Shown here piece by piece: positions 36,653-45,886 of a stretch of DNA of 64,000 bases. Each line of letters starts with the position of its first letter. The first letter of the stretch is position 1. The notes beneath the pieces are model-generated. The model was not told the DNA's origin. It worked only from the letters and a program-made list of their open reading frames with translations, and made no database searches. Made by a program: the position numbers and the translations under genes. The DNA is from Hydrogenovibrio marinus. GTDB taxonomy: Bacteria > Pseudomonadota > Gammaproteobacteria > Thiomicrospirales > Thiomicrospiraceae. The stretch lies in assembly GCF_013340845.1 (NCBI RefSeq), contig NZ_AP020335.1:1674001-1738000 (forward strand). The letters run 5' to 3'.

Positions 36653-38066
36653 CTTTGTCGAACCCGTTATCTTTAAGATATTGCGCGTGAAGTTGACTCA
36701 TCACGCCTTTTTCGCAATAAAGCAGATAGCTTTTCGATTGATCCAGACCTTTAAATTTTTGCTTTAATTCAAAAAATGGAATATTGACCACGCCTTCCAG
36801 AGATAATGGGCGGGCCGCAATTTCTTCAGGGCGACGGATATCTATGACCGTTTCATCACCTACCTGATTGACGATTTCAACATTCGCCTGTGCATTTACA
36901 TCAGCAATGATTTCATGCACCGGTAAAAATACCGCCTCAGAAACCGCTTGGTCGAGCACAGCATAGTCGAACCTAACCTGCTCTTTTTCCATGCGCTTGA
37001 ATGAACCATGAATAACAGGATTTTTTGAAATCACGCCGCAGTACTCCGGCATGCTTTCAGCGAAATGACGTGTTCCGATTTCATCTGCTATACGCATAAT
37101 GTTAGGCTTGTCCATCACGGCTAGAGGTCTAAGCACCAGTTTGTCCGTTGCTTTATCAATCAATGCAAGGTTTCTCAACGTCTGACTTGAAACCTGGGCA
37201 ACACTTTCGCCTGTCACCAACGCATCGATTCCCATTTGATCCGCAATTTTTTCTGACGCCTGCAGCATCAAACGTTTCAACATAACGCCCATATAACCCT
37301 CATGGGAAGAGCGGAAGATTTCTTCAACCACACCTTCAAACGGAATAGAAACAAACTGAACACGATGAGAAGAACCGTATTGTCCCCACAAGTAGAGCGC
37401 AACCTGCTTAACGCCAATCTCATGGGCAGCGCCGCCTAGATTGAAGAAAATGAAATGTGTCTTAATGCCTCGCTTAATGGTGAGGTAACTGGCTACTGTG
37501 GAATCAAAACCGCCTGACATCAACGACAGAATTTCACCTTGGGTTCCAAGTGGAAAACCACCCAACCCCCTATGGCGTGCGGCAATGACATTGACTTGGT
37601 TTTGCTGGTATTCCAACTCAACCTTATAGTCCGGTTGATGGAGATCTACCCCTTTTGCGTCACCATGCTCCAGCAGATATCCCCCAATGTAACGCTCCAT
37701 ATCAAAGGATGAAAAATCATGTGTGCCACTGCGTTTAACGCGTACCACAAAGGTTTTGCCTTCAATTTTCGACAATGCGAAGTCTGCGACACGTTTTGCA
37801 ACTTCATCCAAGGTATCCGCCTCGGATTGAGAGACTTCTAACACCTGCTCAACACCGGGCGTTTGTGTCAACACTTTCAACACAGGGATTCTTTTGTCTT
37901 CTGGGGCAAAAACTTCAATTTTGTCCCAAAAGCGTTTTAACTCAATGCTGTCATCAAGTCTTAAAAGTTGCGTTCGCAAATTATCATGAAGTTGACTCAC
38001 CATCTTTTTCTTGACGGAAGTGCCTTTCACCATAATTTCGGGGAAGAGTTTAATAATAAATTTCAT
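36624..38066 (-). CDS. thiI: tRNA 4-thiouridine synthase / sulfurtransferase ThiI
   Basis: Makes 4-thiouridine at tRNA position 8 and donates sulfur to thiamin synthesis. It has 480 residues. In order: ferredoxin-like and THUMP region, the PP-loop SLMSGGFDSTVASY, the conserved PEYCGVISKNP cysteine segment, and a C-terminal rhodanese domain with the persulfide cysteine in LLYCEKGVMSQL. The full E. coli-type architecture (THUMP, PP-loop, rhodanese) is present. The 3' end overlaps mltF by 29 bases tail to tail. Confidence 0.97.
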   Translation of the reverse strand: MKFIIKLFPEIMVKGTSVKKKMVSQLHDNLRTQLLRLDDSIELKRFWDKIEVFAPEDKRIPVLKVLTQTPGVEQVLEVSQSEADTLDEVAKRVADFALSKIEGKTFVVRVKRSGTHDFSSFDMERYIGGYLLEHGDAKGVDLHQPDYKVELEYQQNQVNVIAARHRGLGGFPLGTQGEILSLMSGGFDSTVASYLTIKRGIKTHFIFFNLGGAAHEIGVKQVALYLWGQYGSSHRVQFVSIPFEGVVEEIFRSSHEGYMGVMLKRLMLQASEKIADQMGIDALVTGESVAQVSSQTLRNLALIDKATDKLVLRPLAVMDKPNIMRIADEIGTRHFAESMPEYCGVISKNPVIHGSFKRMEKEQVRFDYAVLDQAVSEAVFLPVHEIIADVNAQANVEIVNQVGDETVIDIRRPEEIAARPLSLEGVVNIPFFELKQKFKGLDQSKSYLLYCEKGVMSQLHAQYLKDNGFDKVKVYRPASS

Positions 38067-38095
38067 ATGTTTTGGAAGGGGGTATTTGTTTGGGA

Positions 38096-38971
38096 TTAGA
38101 CTAAGCTATTACTCATCAACGAAATTCGGATTTCATCAACAATCTCATCTTCAATCATTAATTCGGTCTGTGCATTCTTTCGCATCAACTTGATTTCATC
38201 GCCATTATACTGGTCAAAGCTGGATTCGCCCACAATCGCATTAGCCAATTGCACAATCGCAACCAAAGACTTTGCTCTAGGTTCTTTGATGATACTAAAA
38301 TCTTTTTGATGGTGCATTAACATCACCTGAGCATACATAGAAGCCAGCTGCCATTTTTTAGCGACTAACAAGCCATACACACCATGATGAGCACCAAATA
38401 ACTCTATCTCTTTTAGAATACCGGTATAGCAGTTTGTCAAAGTGTTAAAGAATATCTGGGAATAGCCATCAAACTTCATCGACATGATAATAGCACCCGC
38501 GTTATGAAACAGGCCTGCCATATAGGCTTCTTCCGGCACAACGCCATCAACCCAACGGCTAAGTTCGGCAGAAACATTCGACACATCCATGGTGTGTTCC
38601 AACACCTCATCAAAGACTTTATCAGATACCAATGTTTTAAAGGCCAGACCTGTAATGACTGTTTTTAGTCGCAATAGACCTAAAGACTCAATCGCGCCTC
38701 TGATGGTAGTAATTTCATCCGAATCTTTACGTTTGAATTGTGCTTGGTTTGCCAAACGAATCAGTTCACCGGAAAGCACCGTATTGCGAGCGATAATATC
38801 GGCAATATCGGCGGTATCTGGAAACTCGGTTTTTTGGAATAATGCCTGCAACTGCATGACTTCGGCAGGCATCGCGGGAATTTCAAACCCTTGCATCTGC
38901 TTTGTGGCGGTTTCAAGTTGCTCTTTTAAAGCCATTTTTGTTTTTTTATCCTTACTAACTGCGCCATACAT
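38096..38971 (-). CDS. HDOD-domain protein
   Basis: The product has 291 residues with one HDOD domain (about residues 20-220), the degenerate HD-like fold found in bacterial signalling proteins. Signs are PAMPAEVMQLQALF, IARNTVLSGELIRLANQAQFK, IRGAIESLGLLRLKTVITGLAFKTL and YMAGLFHNAGAIIMSMKF. No output domain is fused and no membrane segment is seen. Its start could be as late as MALKEQLE (38935). It follows thiI upstream by 29 bases in the same direction, but no functional link is obvious. HDOD proteins without partners have varied roles, so no function is assigned. Confidence 0.82.
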   Translation of the reverse strand: MYGAVSKDKKTKMALKEQLETATKQMQGFEIPAMPAEVMQLQALFQKTEFPDTADIADIIARNTVLSGELIRLANQAQFKRKDSDEITTIRGAIESLGLLRLKTVITGLAFKTLVSDKVFDEVLEHTMDVSNVSAELSRWVDGVVPEEAYMAGLFHNAGAIIMSMKFDGYSQIFFNTLTNCYTGILKEIELFGAHHGVYGLLVAKKWQLASMYAQVMLMHHQKDFSIIKEPRAKSLVAIVQLANAIVGESSFDQYNGDEIKLMRKNAQTELMIEDEIVDEIRISLMSNSLV

Positions 38972-39092
38972 TTAATGTCATTTGCCGTATATTCTACTGT
39001 AAACAGGGGTTAAGGCTAAAAATTTAATCACTTAAACTTTTTTCATCCCTATTCATTTTTTTTCAGTTAATCGACAACCGACTAAATAAAAA

Positions 39093-39121
39093 TAGCTCCA
39101 AATAATCCAAAAATAAAATAA
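39093..39121 (+). other. AT-rich stretch ahead of fbp
   Basis: Part of the 284-base gap between the divergent HDOD and fbp genes (38972-39255). It is A/T-rich and contains no gene; the promoter below lies at its fbp end. Confidence 0.4.
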
Positions 39122-39192
39122 CCCATTGAAATTGTTTAACTTTTAGACGATTTAAAAATTAAATACATCCCTGCTACGCCGCCTAGGAAAAC

Positions 39193-39221
39193 TTGAATTT
39201 TTACCCTGTCACTGTTATGCT
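39193..39221 (+). promoter_or_regulatory. candidate fbp promoter
   Basis: TTGAAT (39193-39198), a 17-base spacer and TATGCT (39216-39221) preceded by an extended -10 TG at 39213-39214. Each hexamer matches four of six consensus positions, and it lies 35 bases before the fbp start. No clear CbbR-type dyad was identified. Confidence 0.55.
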
Positions 39222-39255
39222 TACGCGAATTTTTAAACCTTAAGAGAGAACTTCC

Positions 39256-40224
39256 ATGCAAAGACTTCATGAAATTCTAGTTAGAGACGGTGTTGAGCGT
39301 GAACTACGTCAAGTTTTAGGTCACGTAATGATCGCCTGTAAAGAGATTGCCCACAAACTGGGTCAAGGTGAGCTAGCGGGCATCCTAGGATCAACCGAAG
39401 CTGAAAACGTTCAAGGCGAAACACAAAAAATGTTGGACGTTATTTCAAACGATGTTTTGAAAAACATCCTTATCAACGACGAGTATGTTCGTGGTATCGG
39501 TTCTGAAGAAGAAGACTACACTGTTGCAGGTCATAAAGATGGTAAGTTCCTAGTGACTTTCGACCCTCTAGACGGTTCTTCTAACATCGATGTTAACCTA
39601 TCTGTTGGTACGATCTTCTCAATCCTTGAAGCACCTGCTAACGGTTCTGGTGATGACCAATCTATCTTCCTACAAGATGGTCGCAAGCAAGTTGCTGCTG
39701 GTTATGTTCTTTACGGACCATCTGCATTGTTGGTACTAACCACTGGTAAAGGTGTTAACTTCTTTACACTTGATCGTCACATCGGTGAATTCGTTCTAAC
39801 CAAAGAACAAGTTAAGATTCCTGAAGACACTAAAGAATTTGCAATCAACATGTCTAACCAACGTTTCTGGGAACCAGGCATGCAACAATACATTGCAGAC
39901 TGCCTACAAGGTGAAGAAGGTCCTCTTGGTAAGCGTTACAACATGCGTTGGGTTGCGTCTATGGTGGCAGAAGTTCACCGTATCTTGGTTCGTGGTGGTA
40001 TCTTCATGTACCCATGGGATAACCGTGAGCCAGGTAAACCAGGTAAACTACGTTTGATGTACGAAGGTAACCCAATGTCTATGCTGGTTGAGCAAGCTGG
40101 TGGCCTATCAACGACTGCTCGTGAGAACATCATGGACGTTCAACCTGAAGGCATCCACCAACGTGTTCCGGTTGTTCTAGGTTCTAAGAACGAAGTATTG
40201 AAAGTGATGGAATACCACAAGTAA
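39256..40224 (+). CDS. fbp: class I fructose-1,6-bisphosphatase
   Basis: Hydrolyses fructose 1,6-bisphosphate in gluconeogenesis and the Calvin cycle. It has 322 residues. Class I signatures: [14 protein letters not shown], the metal site in [25 protein letters not shown], and the C-terminal region with [20 protein letters not shown]. Codons are strikingly uniform (GGT, CGT, GTT, CTA) compared with neighbours, indicating high expression, as expected where the enzyme serves carbon fixation. A strong terminator follows. Located upstream of ppa on the same strand. Confidence 0.97.
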   Translation: MQRLHEILVRDGVERELRQVLGHVMIACKEIAHKLGQGELAGILGSTEAENVQGETQKMLDVISNDVLKNILINDEYVRGIGSEEEDYTVAGHKDGKFLVTFDPLDGSSNIDVNLSVGTIFSILEAPANGSGDDQSIFLQDGRKQVAAGYVLYGPSALLVLTTGKGVNFFTLDRHIGEFVLTKEQVKIPEDTKEFAINMSNQRFWEPGMQQYIADCLQGEEGPLGKRYNMRWVASMVAEVHRILVRGGIFMYPWDNREPGKPGKLRLMYEGNPMSMLVEQAGGLSTTARENIMDVQPEGIHQRVPVVLGSKNEVLKVMEYHK

Positions 40225-40259
40225 GCTTAGGCTTAACTTTCAACATTTCGTTATGTTAT

Positions 40260-40288
40260 GCACCCGCCAAGGCGGGTGCTTTAGTTTT
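40260..40288 (+). terminator. intrinsic terminator after fbp
   Basis: GCACCCGC-CAAG-GCGGGTGC, a GC-rich 8-bp stem with a tetraloop, followed by TTTAGTTTT. It probably limits read-through into ppa. Confidence 0.85.
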
Positions 40289-40319
40289 AAAAAGGCATTT
40301 ATTTAAGAAGGAAAACAAA

Positions 40320-40847
40320 ATGGGTTACGCTCAAGTACCAGTTGGTAAAGATGTGCCAAATGACGTTAACGTCATTATCGAAATTCCTGCATTTGCACCG
40401 CCAATCAAATATGAAGTCGACAAAGACACAGATTTGGTTTGGGTAGACCGTTTACAGGGTGCAACCATGCAATATCCTGCAAACTACGGTTACATCAACA
40501 ATACTTTGTCTGATGACGGTGATCCGGTTGACGTATTGGTTGTAACACCACATCCATTGTTGGTAGGTTCAGTCATTCGTTGTCGCCCTATCGGCATCTT
40601 CAAAATGACAGATGACGGCGGTCAAGACGCGAAAGTTATTGCCGTACCAGTTGATAAACTAAGCCCGATTTATTCAAACATTCAAAAAGTGGAAGACATT
40701 CCATTACTGAAAGAACAAGTTGAGCACTTCTTTAGCCATTACAAAGACTTAGAGCCAGGAAAATGGGTAAAAGTCGATGGTTGGGGAGATGTTGAAGAAG
40801 CACGTCAAGAAATCCTAAGCGGCGTTAAGCAGTACAACGAAAAATAA
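40320..40847 (+). CDS. ppa: inorganic pyrophosphatase (family I)
   Basis: Hydrolyses pyrophosphate released by biosynthesis. It has 175 residues, normal for the bacterial hexameric enzyme. It has the [24 protein letters not shown] segment, [23 protein letters not shown] with the metal-binding aspartates, and [18 protein letters not shown] lies 8 bases before the ATG. Located 95 bases after fbp, behind its terminator. Confidence 0.98.
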   Translation: MGYAQVPVGKDVPNDVNVIIEIPAFAPPIKYEVDKDTDLVWVDRLQGATMQYPANYGYINNTLSDDGDPVDVLVVTPHPLLVGSVIRCRPIGIFKMTDDGGQDAKVIAVPVDKLSPIYSNIQKVEDIPLLKEQVEHFFSHYKDLEPGKWVKVDGWGDVEEARQEILSGVKQYNEK

Positions 40848-40860
40848 TCTGTAGCAATCG

Positions 40861-40890
40861 TTGGGGGTTACCCCAACCTGGCAGATTTTT
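40861..40890 (-). repeat. dispersed motif, copy 7, preceded by a hairpin
   Basis: TTGGGG-GTTA-CCCCAA (40861-40876) forms a hairpin whose right arm begins the motif CCCCAACCTGGCAGATTTTT (40871-40890). Same design as the copy at 30031-30065. Confidence 0.7.
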
Positions 40891-40892
40891 CC

Positions 40893-40924
40893 AAAAAAGC
40901 GGTTCAAATTGAATCGCTTTTTTT
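40893..40924 (+). terminator. intrinsic terminator after ppa
   Basis: GCGGTTC and GAATCGC pair through one G-T wobble around AAATT and are followed by seven T; the A-run upstream makes it usable on both strands. Confidence 0.85.
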
Positions 40925-41065
40925 ATTCCATTCAAACTATTTATTCTTAATTCTACTTATATCTTGTCGCGAAAAATCATAGCATCTCTTGACGCAACCG
41001 ATAAACCTCAAGTCTTGTAAAAACTTCGTTCATCTTCTAAAGGAAAGTCTGAATATTTTCTATAA

Positions 41066-41130
41066 GAAAGTTTGATTTAACTTTCATTTTGTTCGAGAAA
41101 TTTTTCGCTAGAATGAAATCTCCAGCTCAC
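41066..41130 (+). promoter_or_regulatory. candidate promoter of the small membrane protein
   Basis: In the 226 bases between the ppa terminator and the small gene I see TTTTGT, about 16 bases, then TAGAAT (near 41111-41116), about 35 bases ahead of the start at 41151. The -35 match is weak. Nothing else is apparent in the stretch. Confidence 0.35.
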
Positions 41131-41150
41131 AAATGAAAGAGGTGAACATT

Positions 41151-41315
41151 ATGTCATTTATGCTCACTTTTGTAACGGTCGCACTGGTCGCAATCGCTCT
41201 CGGTTTTCTAACCCAAGGGCTTAAGCATTACAACCAACGGCGTTCCAAAAAAACACTGAATGCCTTTGCATCCTACATTTCGGAAACATCGCAGTTGTCC
41301 GATCACTTGAAATAA
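41151..41315 (+). CDS. tiny single-pass membrane protein, unknown function
   Basis: The product has 54 residues from MSFMLTFV, chosen because GAGGTG lies six bases upstream; an in-frame ATG six codons earlier (41133) lacks such a site. The first 23 residues are one hydrophobic helix (MLTFVTVALVAIALGFLTQG), followed by a basic patch (KHYNQRRSKK) that would sit in the cytoplasm and a short polar tail. No family is recognised. It stands alone with its own promoter-like and terminator elements, which supports its being a real gene. Confidence 0.6.
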   Translation: MSFMLTFVTVALVAIALGFLTQGLKHYNQRRSKKTLNAFASYISETSQLSDHLK

Positions 41316-41349
41316 CCCATAAAAAGTTAACCTCCCAAGCACTTAGAGT

Positions 41350-41392
41350 CGGCCCTAATCATTCAAATTGAAATGATTAAGGCCGGATTTTT
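41350..41392 (+). terminator. strong intrinsic terminator after the small membrane protein
   Basis: CGGCCCTAATCATT pairs with AATGATTAAGGCCG (14 positions, one mismatch) and is followed by GATTTTTT. It lies between the convergent small gene and the ABC exporter; the T-run is on the plus strand only. Confidence 0.88.
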
Positions 41393-43203
41393 TATCGATA
41401 AAGCCTCTGGTAGGTGCCTCCGGCCACCACCAAATCTTCATGACTTCCCGATTCGATGATGTGACCATCTTCAAATACCAGGATTCGATCTGCCTGCTTG
41501 ATAGAACTTAATCGATGGGCAACAATCAACGTGGTGCGCCCTTGTAAGAAAGGCGCTAAATCTTCATACAGTTTTCTTTCCGTTTCCATATCAAGGGCAG
41601 ATGTGGCTTCGTCCATAATCACTACTTTAGGATCTTGCAAAATCATGCGCGCAATCGCCAGACGCTGCCTTTGTCCTCCAGACAGTTTAATGCCGTTACG
41701 TCCCACAACAGAATCTAGCTGGTCTTCCAGCGTTGCAATCGTTTCTTTCAATTGCGCTTGTTCTAATGCCTTCCATAATTGCTCATCCGACAAGTCTCTT
41801 CCCAGAGACAAGTTGAAACGCACGGTATGATGGAACAGCACCGGATGTTGCAACACCGTCGCCACCTGCTCTCTGACCAAATCTTGTCCTATCTCTTCCA
41901 ATGGAATGCCGTTATAACAAATTTGCCCAGAATCCTGTTGATAGAATCCTAACAGTAATTGCACCAGAGTTGTTTTACCGCCACCGCTGGCACCAACAAA
42001 TGCCAATTTCTCACCCGGCATAATTTTGAATGACAGGTTATGCAATACCGGGTTCTGTTTCCCTGGATAAGTAAAGAACACATTCTTAACTTCAACCGAT
42101 ACTTGCTCGGCATCAAACGGATTTTTGCCCGATAGCGTGTAGACAGGTTCTTGCTTTAGATCCAACACGTTATTGATGCGCTGCAATGCACCACTACCAG
42201 CGCTGTAGCTGTATTGAATGGCTAAAATCTCCTGAACTGGCCCCATCATAAACCATAGATAACCGAACACCGCCATCATCTCACCGATGGTCAAACCGGA
42301 AAACAATACCATCAACATGCTGACACCTCGGAAGACATCAAAGCCGACCAAGAAAATCAAAAACGACACTCGGCTCGCCGCATCAGAACGCCAAGTAAAG
42401 GCTTCGGAATAGGTTTTCAGCTCTAAAGCTTTGCCACGAATCCGATCAAAAAACGGACGATCCTGATTGGCCGCCCTAACTTGCTGCAAAGCATCCAAAG
42501 TTTCAGATAATGCTTGCTGAAAGGCATCGACCGCATTGTTCTCGCTTTTCTTCAGTCGCTTAACATGGCGCCCCATTCTCATGGTGAAGTACACCACCAA
42601 CGGGTTCAAGAATAGGATGAACAAGGCCAACTGCCAATTTAACCAAAGCAGTACCAGCGTTACACCTACCAACGAAAAAATCGCGATAATCAGCTTGCCA
42701 ACAGTTGTCCCTAAAAAAGTATCAATGGTATTAACGTCATTCACCATGGTTGCAGTGACACTACCACTCCCCATGGTTTCATATTGCGTCATGGCAACAC
42801 CTTGCACCCTTGCCAACAGATCACGACGGATTTTGTAGGTCACGTCCTTGGCAATCACCGTAAATTGCTGCATTTGCCAAACCCCGAAAACCACGCCAAA
42901 AAAACGCAGCAGAATAGTGACTACAGAAACAATCGCAATATAGCCTATTGCCGTCTGCCAGGCCTCAGGAATCATTGTGTTTAGCGTATTAACGATAAAG
43001 CCAGGTTTATGCAGTAACACTTCATCAACCAAAAGTGGTAGCAGTAATGGCAAAGGGACCGTCACCAGCATGGCAAGCAACGCAATAATATGAGCTTTAA
43101 TCAGGTTAGGCTTGTGCGCAACCACTAGCTCGAAAATACGCTTCCAGCTGTATTCACCAGAAATCGCTTGGTTTGATGGTGCTTGTTGAGAATCTTGCAT
43201 CAT
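41392..43203 (-). CDS. ABC exporter, fused permease and ATPase
   Basis: Half-size ABC transporter of 603 residues, expected to work as a homodimer. The N-terminal domain has about six membrane segments (first NLIKAHIIALLAMLVTVPLPLLLPLLVDEVL). The C-terminal ATPase has Walker A VGASGGGKTTLVQLLLG, the Q-loop, signature LSGGQRQRLAIARMI, Walker B VVIMDEATSALD and the H-loop VAHRL. The family includes MsbA-like lipid flippases and drug exporters; substrate cannot be read from sequence. It overlaps the upstream tatD stop by 4 bases. Confidence 0.93.
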   Translation of the reverse strand: MMQDSQQAPSNQAISGEYSWKRIFELVVAHKPNLIKAHIIALLAMLVTVPLPLLLPLLVDEVLLHKPGFIVNTLNTMIPEAWQTAIGYIAIVSVVTILLRFFGVVFGVWQMQQFTVIAKDVTYKIRRDLLARVQGVAMTQYETMGSGSVTATMVNDVNTIDTFLGTTVGKLIIAIFSLVGVTLVLLWLNWQLALFILFLNPLVVYFTMRMGRHVKRLKKSENNAVDAFQQALSETLDALQQVRAANQDRPFFDRIRGKALELKTYSEAFTWRSDAASRVSFLIFLVGFDVFRGVSMLMVLFSGLTIGEMMAVFGYLWFMMGPVQEILAIQYSYSAGSGALQRINNVLDLKQEPVYTLSGKNPFDAEQVSVEVKNVFFTYPGKQNPVLHNLSFKIMPGEKLAFVGASGGGKTTLVQLLLGFYQQDSGQICYNGIPLEEIGQDLVREQVATVLQHPVLFHHTVRFNLSLGRDLSDEQLWKALEQAQLKETIATLEDQLDSVVGRNGIKLSGGQRQRLAIARMILQDPKVVIMDEATSALDMETERKLYEDLAPFLQGRTTLIVAHRLSSIKQADRILVFEDGHIIESGSHEDLVVAGGTYQRLYR

Positions 43204-43976
43204 AGCTTGAATAGCCGATTAAAGTTATCGGTGGTTTGTTGTGCCATCTCTTCAAAGGTCACACCACGCAATTTCGCCAGCTCTTCGACGACATAGCGCG
43301 TGTACCCAGGCTGATTGGCTTTGCCTCTATAAGGTACTGGTGCAAGATATGGCGAATCTGTCTCGGCAAGAATTCGGTCTGCCGGAACCACTTTGGCAAC
43401 CTCTTTCAGTTCTACAGCATTCTTGAAAGTCACAATCCCGGAAAAGGAAATATAGAATCCAAGCGCCATCGCTTGTTTTGCCGTTTCTATATCTTCAACA
43501 AAACAATGCATGATACCGCCCACTTCATTCGCGCCTTCTTCTTCAAGAATTCGCAAACAATCCGGCGTGGAATTACGCGTGTGGATAATGAGTGGTTTGG
43601 ACAGTTTCTTGGCAAGTCGAATCATCTGTCTAAAGCGATCTTGCTGCCAAGACATATCTTCCTGCTCGGCATCAAAATGATAATAATCTAATCCAACCTC
43701 ACCAATCGCAATCACCTTCGGGTGACTGGCCGCAGCCACCAACGCTTCATCGCTGACTATTACGTCCTTCTCTTCACACGGGTGAATGCCAATCGCAACA
43801 TAAACTTCTTCATATCGGTCAGCTATATTCAACAAGTCTTGCCACTGATCGGGATGGATCGCTATGCAAAGCATTTTATCAACGCCCAGTTCATGGGCGG
43901 TTTTGATAACTTGGTCAAGGTTGCCAACCTTGTCTTCCGGCAAAATATTCAGGTGGCAATGAGAATCAATAATCAT
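43200..43976 (-). CDS. tatD: TatD-family metal-dependent hydrolase
   Basis: TIM-barrel amidohydrolase-fold enzyme, family members being 3'-5' DNA/RNA exonucleases. It has 258 residues. The metal ligands are in DSHCHLNIL (HxH), AIGEVGLDYYHFD (Glu), LIIHTRNS, GIMHCFVEDIE and LAETDSPYLAP (Asp). This form, near holB and tmk, is the YcfH/TatD branch. It overlaps the ABC gene start by 4 bases. In pseudomonads pilZ lies between holB and tatD; here that gap (43977-44111) has no gene. Confidence 0.93.
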   Translation of the reverse strand: MIIDSHCHLNILPEDKVGNLDQVIKTAHELGVDKMLCIAIHPDQWQDLLNIADRYEEVYVAIGIHPCEEKDVIVSDEALVAAASHPKVIAIGEVGLDYYHFDAEQEDMSWQQDRFRQMIRLAKKLSKPLIIHTRNSTPDCLRILEEEGANEVGGIMHCFVEDIETAKQAMALGFYISFSGIVTFKNAVELKEVAKVVPADRILAETDSPYLAPVPYRGKANQPGYTRYVVEELAKLRGVTFEEMAQQTTDNFNRLFKL

Positions 43977-44055
43977 AATAAAATGGTGTTTTCTATAAAG
44001 TTACTTGTCAAAAAAGTATCGACAGTTTTAGGGAAATTAGCTTGGTACTATTTTA

Positions 44056-44079
44056 ACTGAAGTGCTTGAGTACTTCAGT
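44056..44079 (-). terminator. stem-loop between holB and tatD
   Basis: ACTGAAGT and ACTTCAGT form a perfect 8-bp stem with an 8-base loop. On the minus strand it is followed by TAAAATAG, a poor U-tract, so this could be an attenuating rather than complete terminator. Confidence 0.45.
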
Positions 44080-44111
44080 CTAAGGTAATGGCAAACTCGG
44101 TTTAAATGAGA

Positions 44112-45176
44112 TTAAACCCAGTCACCACGAATCAAATCGCCTTTCATCACTGAAAACAGTGGCTGACTTGCATTGAAATCGGGTTGCTGATGCGACAACC
44201 AAGCCAAACAAAGACTTTCCAACAACAGCTCTTTATTAGCATTGTGATGCCATGTTTGCTTGGCTTGCAATACCCATTTCTGAAATACGACCCAATTGGG
44301 ATTAAAAGGCAAAGCATTATTATAACTTGCCGAACGGATTGCATTCACCGTCCATAGATAGAACCAGTCAAAGACCTGTTCAGGTTGCTCGAATTTCAGC
44401 CACTTCTCAACCACTTGAGAAACAGCAAGCTTGCCATTTCTGATGGCTTTCATGTCTGACTGCCATTCCGCTTCCAGTTCAAAGCCCTTACTCTCAACCC
44501 ATTGCTTCGCATTAAGAGGCGTGCCCCAATTGATTTTAAGTGCCTTTTTCAGCAAAGCATCATCCGCTTGTGGCAGACTTTGCGCCAACCATTCATAAGC
44601 TTGCTCGAAACTCGGTGTTGAAAAACGTATCTGACGACAACGGCTAACGATAGTCGCTGGCAAACGCCCCACATGATAGGTTGTCAGCAGCAAAACGGTT
44701 CTGGCCGGCGGCTCTTCCAATGTTTTCAATAGTGCATTAAATGCGGAACGATTCAAGTGCTCCACCGATTCAATCAAAGCCACTTTATAGCCGCCTTGAT
44801 GTGAGGTGCTGAAAATCTTATCCGTCAGTTGACGAATCTGGTCGACGGAAATTTCTTTCTTATCTTCAGGGACGCTGACCCGAAAAAAATCAGGATGAGT
44901 TTGCTGAGAGAATTGATGGCACTGCGTACATTGGCCACAGGGTTCCAACATGGATGGTCGATTTGGCTGTTGGCACAGTAGTCCTTGCGACAAATGGCGA
45001 GCAAAATCGCTAATACCGATACCTTGCGTTCCGGCTAGAAGGTAAGCGTGTCCAATGCCATAATCCTGACTATCCGACTGCGATTGCGTTGTTTGCGCCA
45101 GCCACTCTTGCCAAACCGGTTGTAACCAAGGGTACACGTAAACTCCTATCCCGCCATACAGTTGCTTATATGACAA
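44112..45176 (-). CDS. holB: DNA polymerase III delta' subunit HolB
   Basis: Clamp-loader subunit of the replicative polymerase. It has 354 residues. The P-loop position (LLAGTQGIGISDFARHL) is degenerate and lacks GK[ST], as in E. coli delta', which does not hydrolyse ATP. The zinc-binding cysteines (CQQPNRPSMLEPCGQCTQC) and the SRC arginine-finger motif (TIVSRCRQIRF) are present. It follows tmk by 29 bases, the conserved tmk-holB pair. Confidence 0.94.
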   Translation of the reverse strand: MSYKQLYGGIGVYVYPWLQPVWQEWLAQTTQSQSDSQDYGIGHAYLLAGTQGIGISDFARHLSQGLLCQQPNRPSMLEPCGQCTQCHQFSQQTHPDFFRVSVPEDKKEISVDQIRQLTDKIFSTSHQGGYKVALIESVEHLNRSAFNALLKTLEEPPARTVLLLTTYHVGRLPATIVSRCRQIRFSTPSFEQAYEWLAQSLPQADDALLKKALKINWGTPLNAKQWVESKGFELEAEWQSDMKAIRNGKLAVSQVVEKWLKFEQPEQVFDWFYLWTVNAIRSASYNNALPFNPNWVVFQKWVLQAKQTWHHNANKELLLESLCLAWLSHQQPDFNASQPLFSVMKGDLIRGDWV

Positions 45177-45205
45177 TTTATATGACGATCATTAACGATG
45201 GTCAA

Positions 45206-45862
45206 TTATGCAACGACCTTTTTACCCGCTGCCAAACATAACTGCTTTAATTTTTGTTCAACCTGTTCTTGCACTCGAACCAAAGGTTGACCCGCATCAA
45301 TCACTTCATAGCGCTGTGGCGCTTGCTTGGCTCGATTCAAATAGGCTGATCGAACCTTCTCAAAAAAGTCTTGTTGTTCTTCTTCGAAACGGTCTGCTTC
45401 ACCGCGCGCTTTAACACGCTTCATACCTTCTTCTATCGACAAATCAAAGACAAAGGTCAGGTTAGGGAAAAAGCCCTGCTGAACCCATTGCTCAATCTCA
45501 AGAATTCGCCCATAAGGCAACCCTCTCGCCGCACCTTGATAAGCGTAAGATGCATCCGTAAAACGATCCGAAACCACCCACTTACCGGCTTCCAACGCGG
45601 GAATAATTTTTTCCTGAAGGTGCTGGTTTCGAGCGGCAAACATCAACAACAACTCAGTTTCGGGCGTCATTTCACCATAACGTTTATCGAGTAGAATTTC
45701 CCTAACCGCTTCACTAATTGGCGTCCCACCCGGCTCACGCGTCACGACAACATCAATCCCCTGCTCAGCCAGCCAGGATTCGATGAATTTCAGATTCGTA
45801 GACTTGCCTGCACCTTCCGTACCTTCAAGTGTGATGAATTTCCCAGGATATTTGTTTTTCAT
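45206..45862 (-). CDS. tmk: thymidylate kinase Tmk
   Basis: Phosphorylates dTMP to dTDP. It has 218 residues. The P-loop is FITLEGTEGAGKSTNLKFIE; the DR(Y/F) motif is VVSDRFTDASYAYQGAARGL; the LID region shows RAEADRFEEE-like RGEADRFEEE. It is bacterial type II by length and LID arginines. It lies after mltG across a 68-base spacer containing an inverted pair of the dispersed motif. Confidence 0.97.
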   Translation of the reverse strand: MKNKYPGKFITLEGTEGAGKSTNLKFIESWLAEQGIDVVVTREPGGTPISEAVREILLDKRYGEMTPETELLLMFAARNQHLQEKIIPALEAGKWVVSDRFTDASYAYQGAARGLPYGRILEIEQWVQQGFFPNLTFVFDLSIEEGMKRVKARGEADRFEEEQQDFFEKVRSAYLNRAKQAPQRYEVIDAGQPLVRVQEQVEQKLKQLCLAAGKKVVA

Positions 45863-45886
45863 TCAGTGAACTATGACCTTTAATCA

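Noticed and set aside
42953-42964. TCTGCCAGGCCT in the ABC exporter gene
   Set aside because: Shares only TCTGCCAGG with the motif and diverges at the GTTGGGG part.
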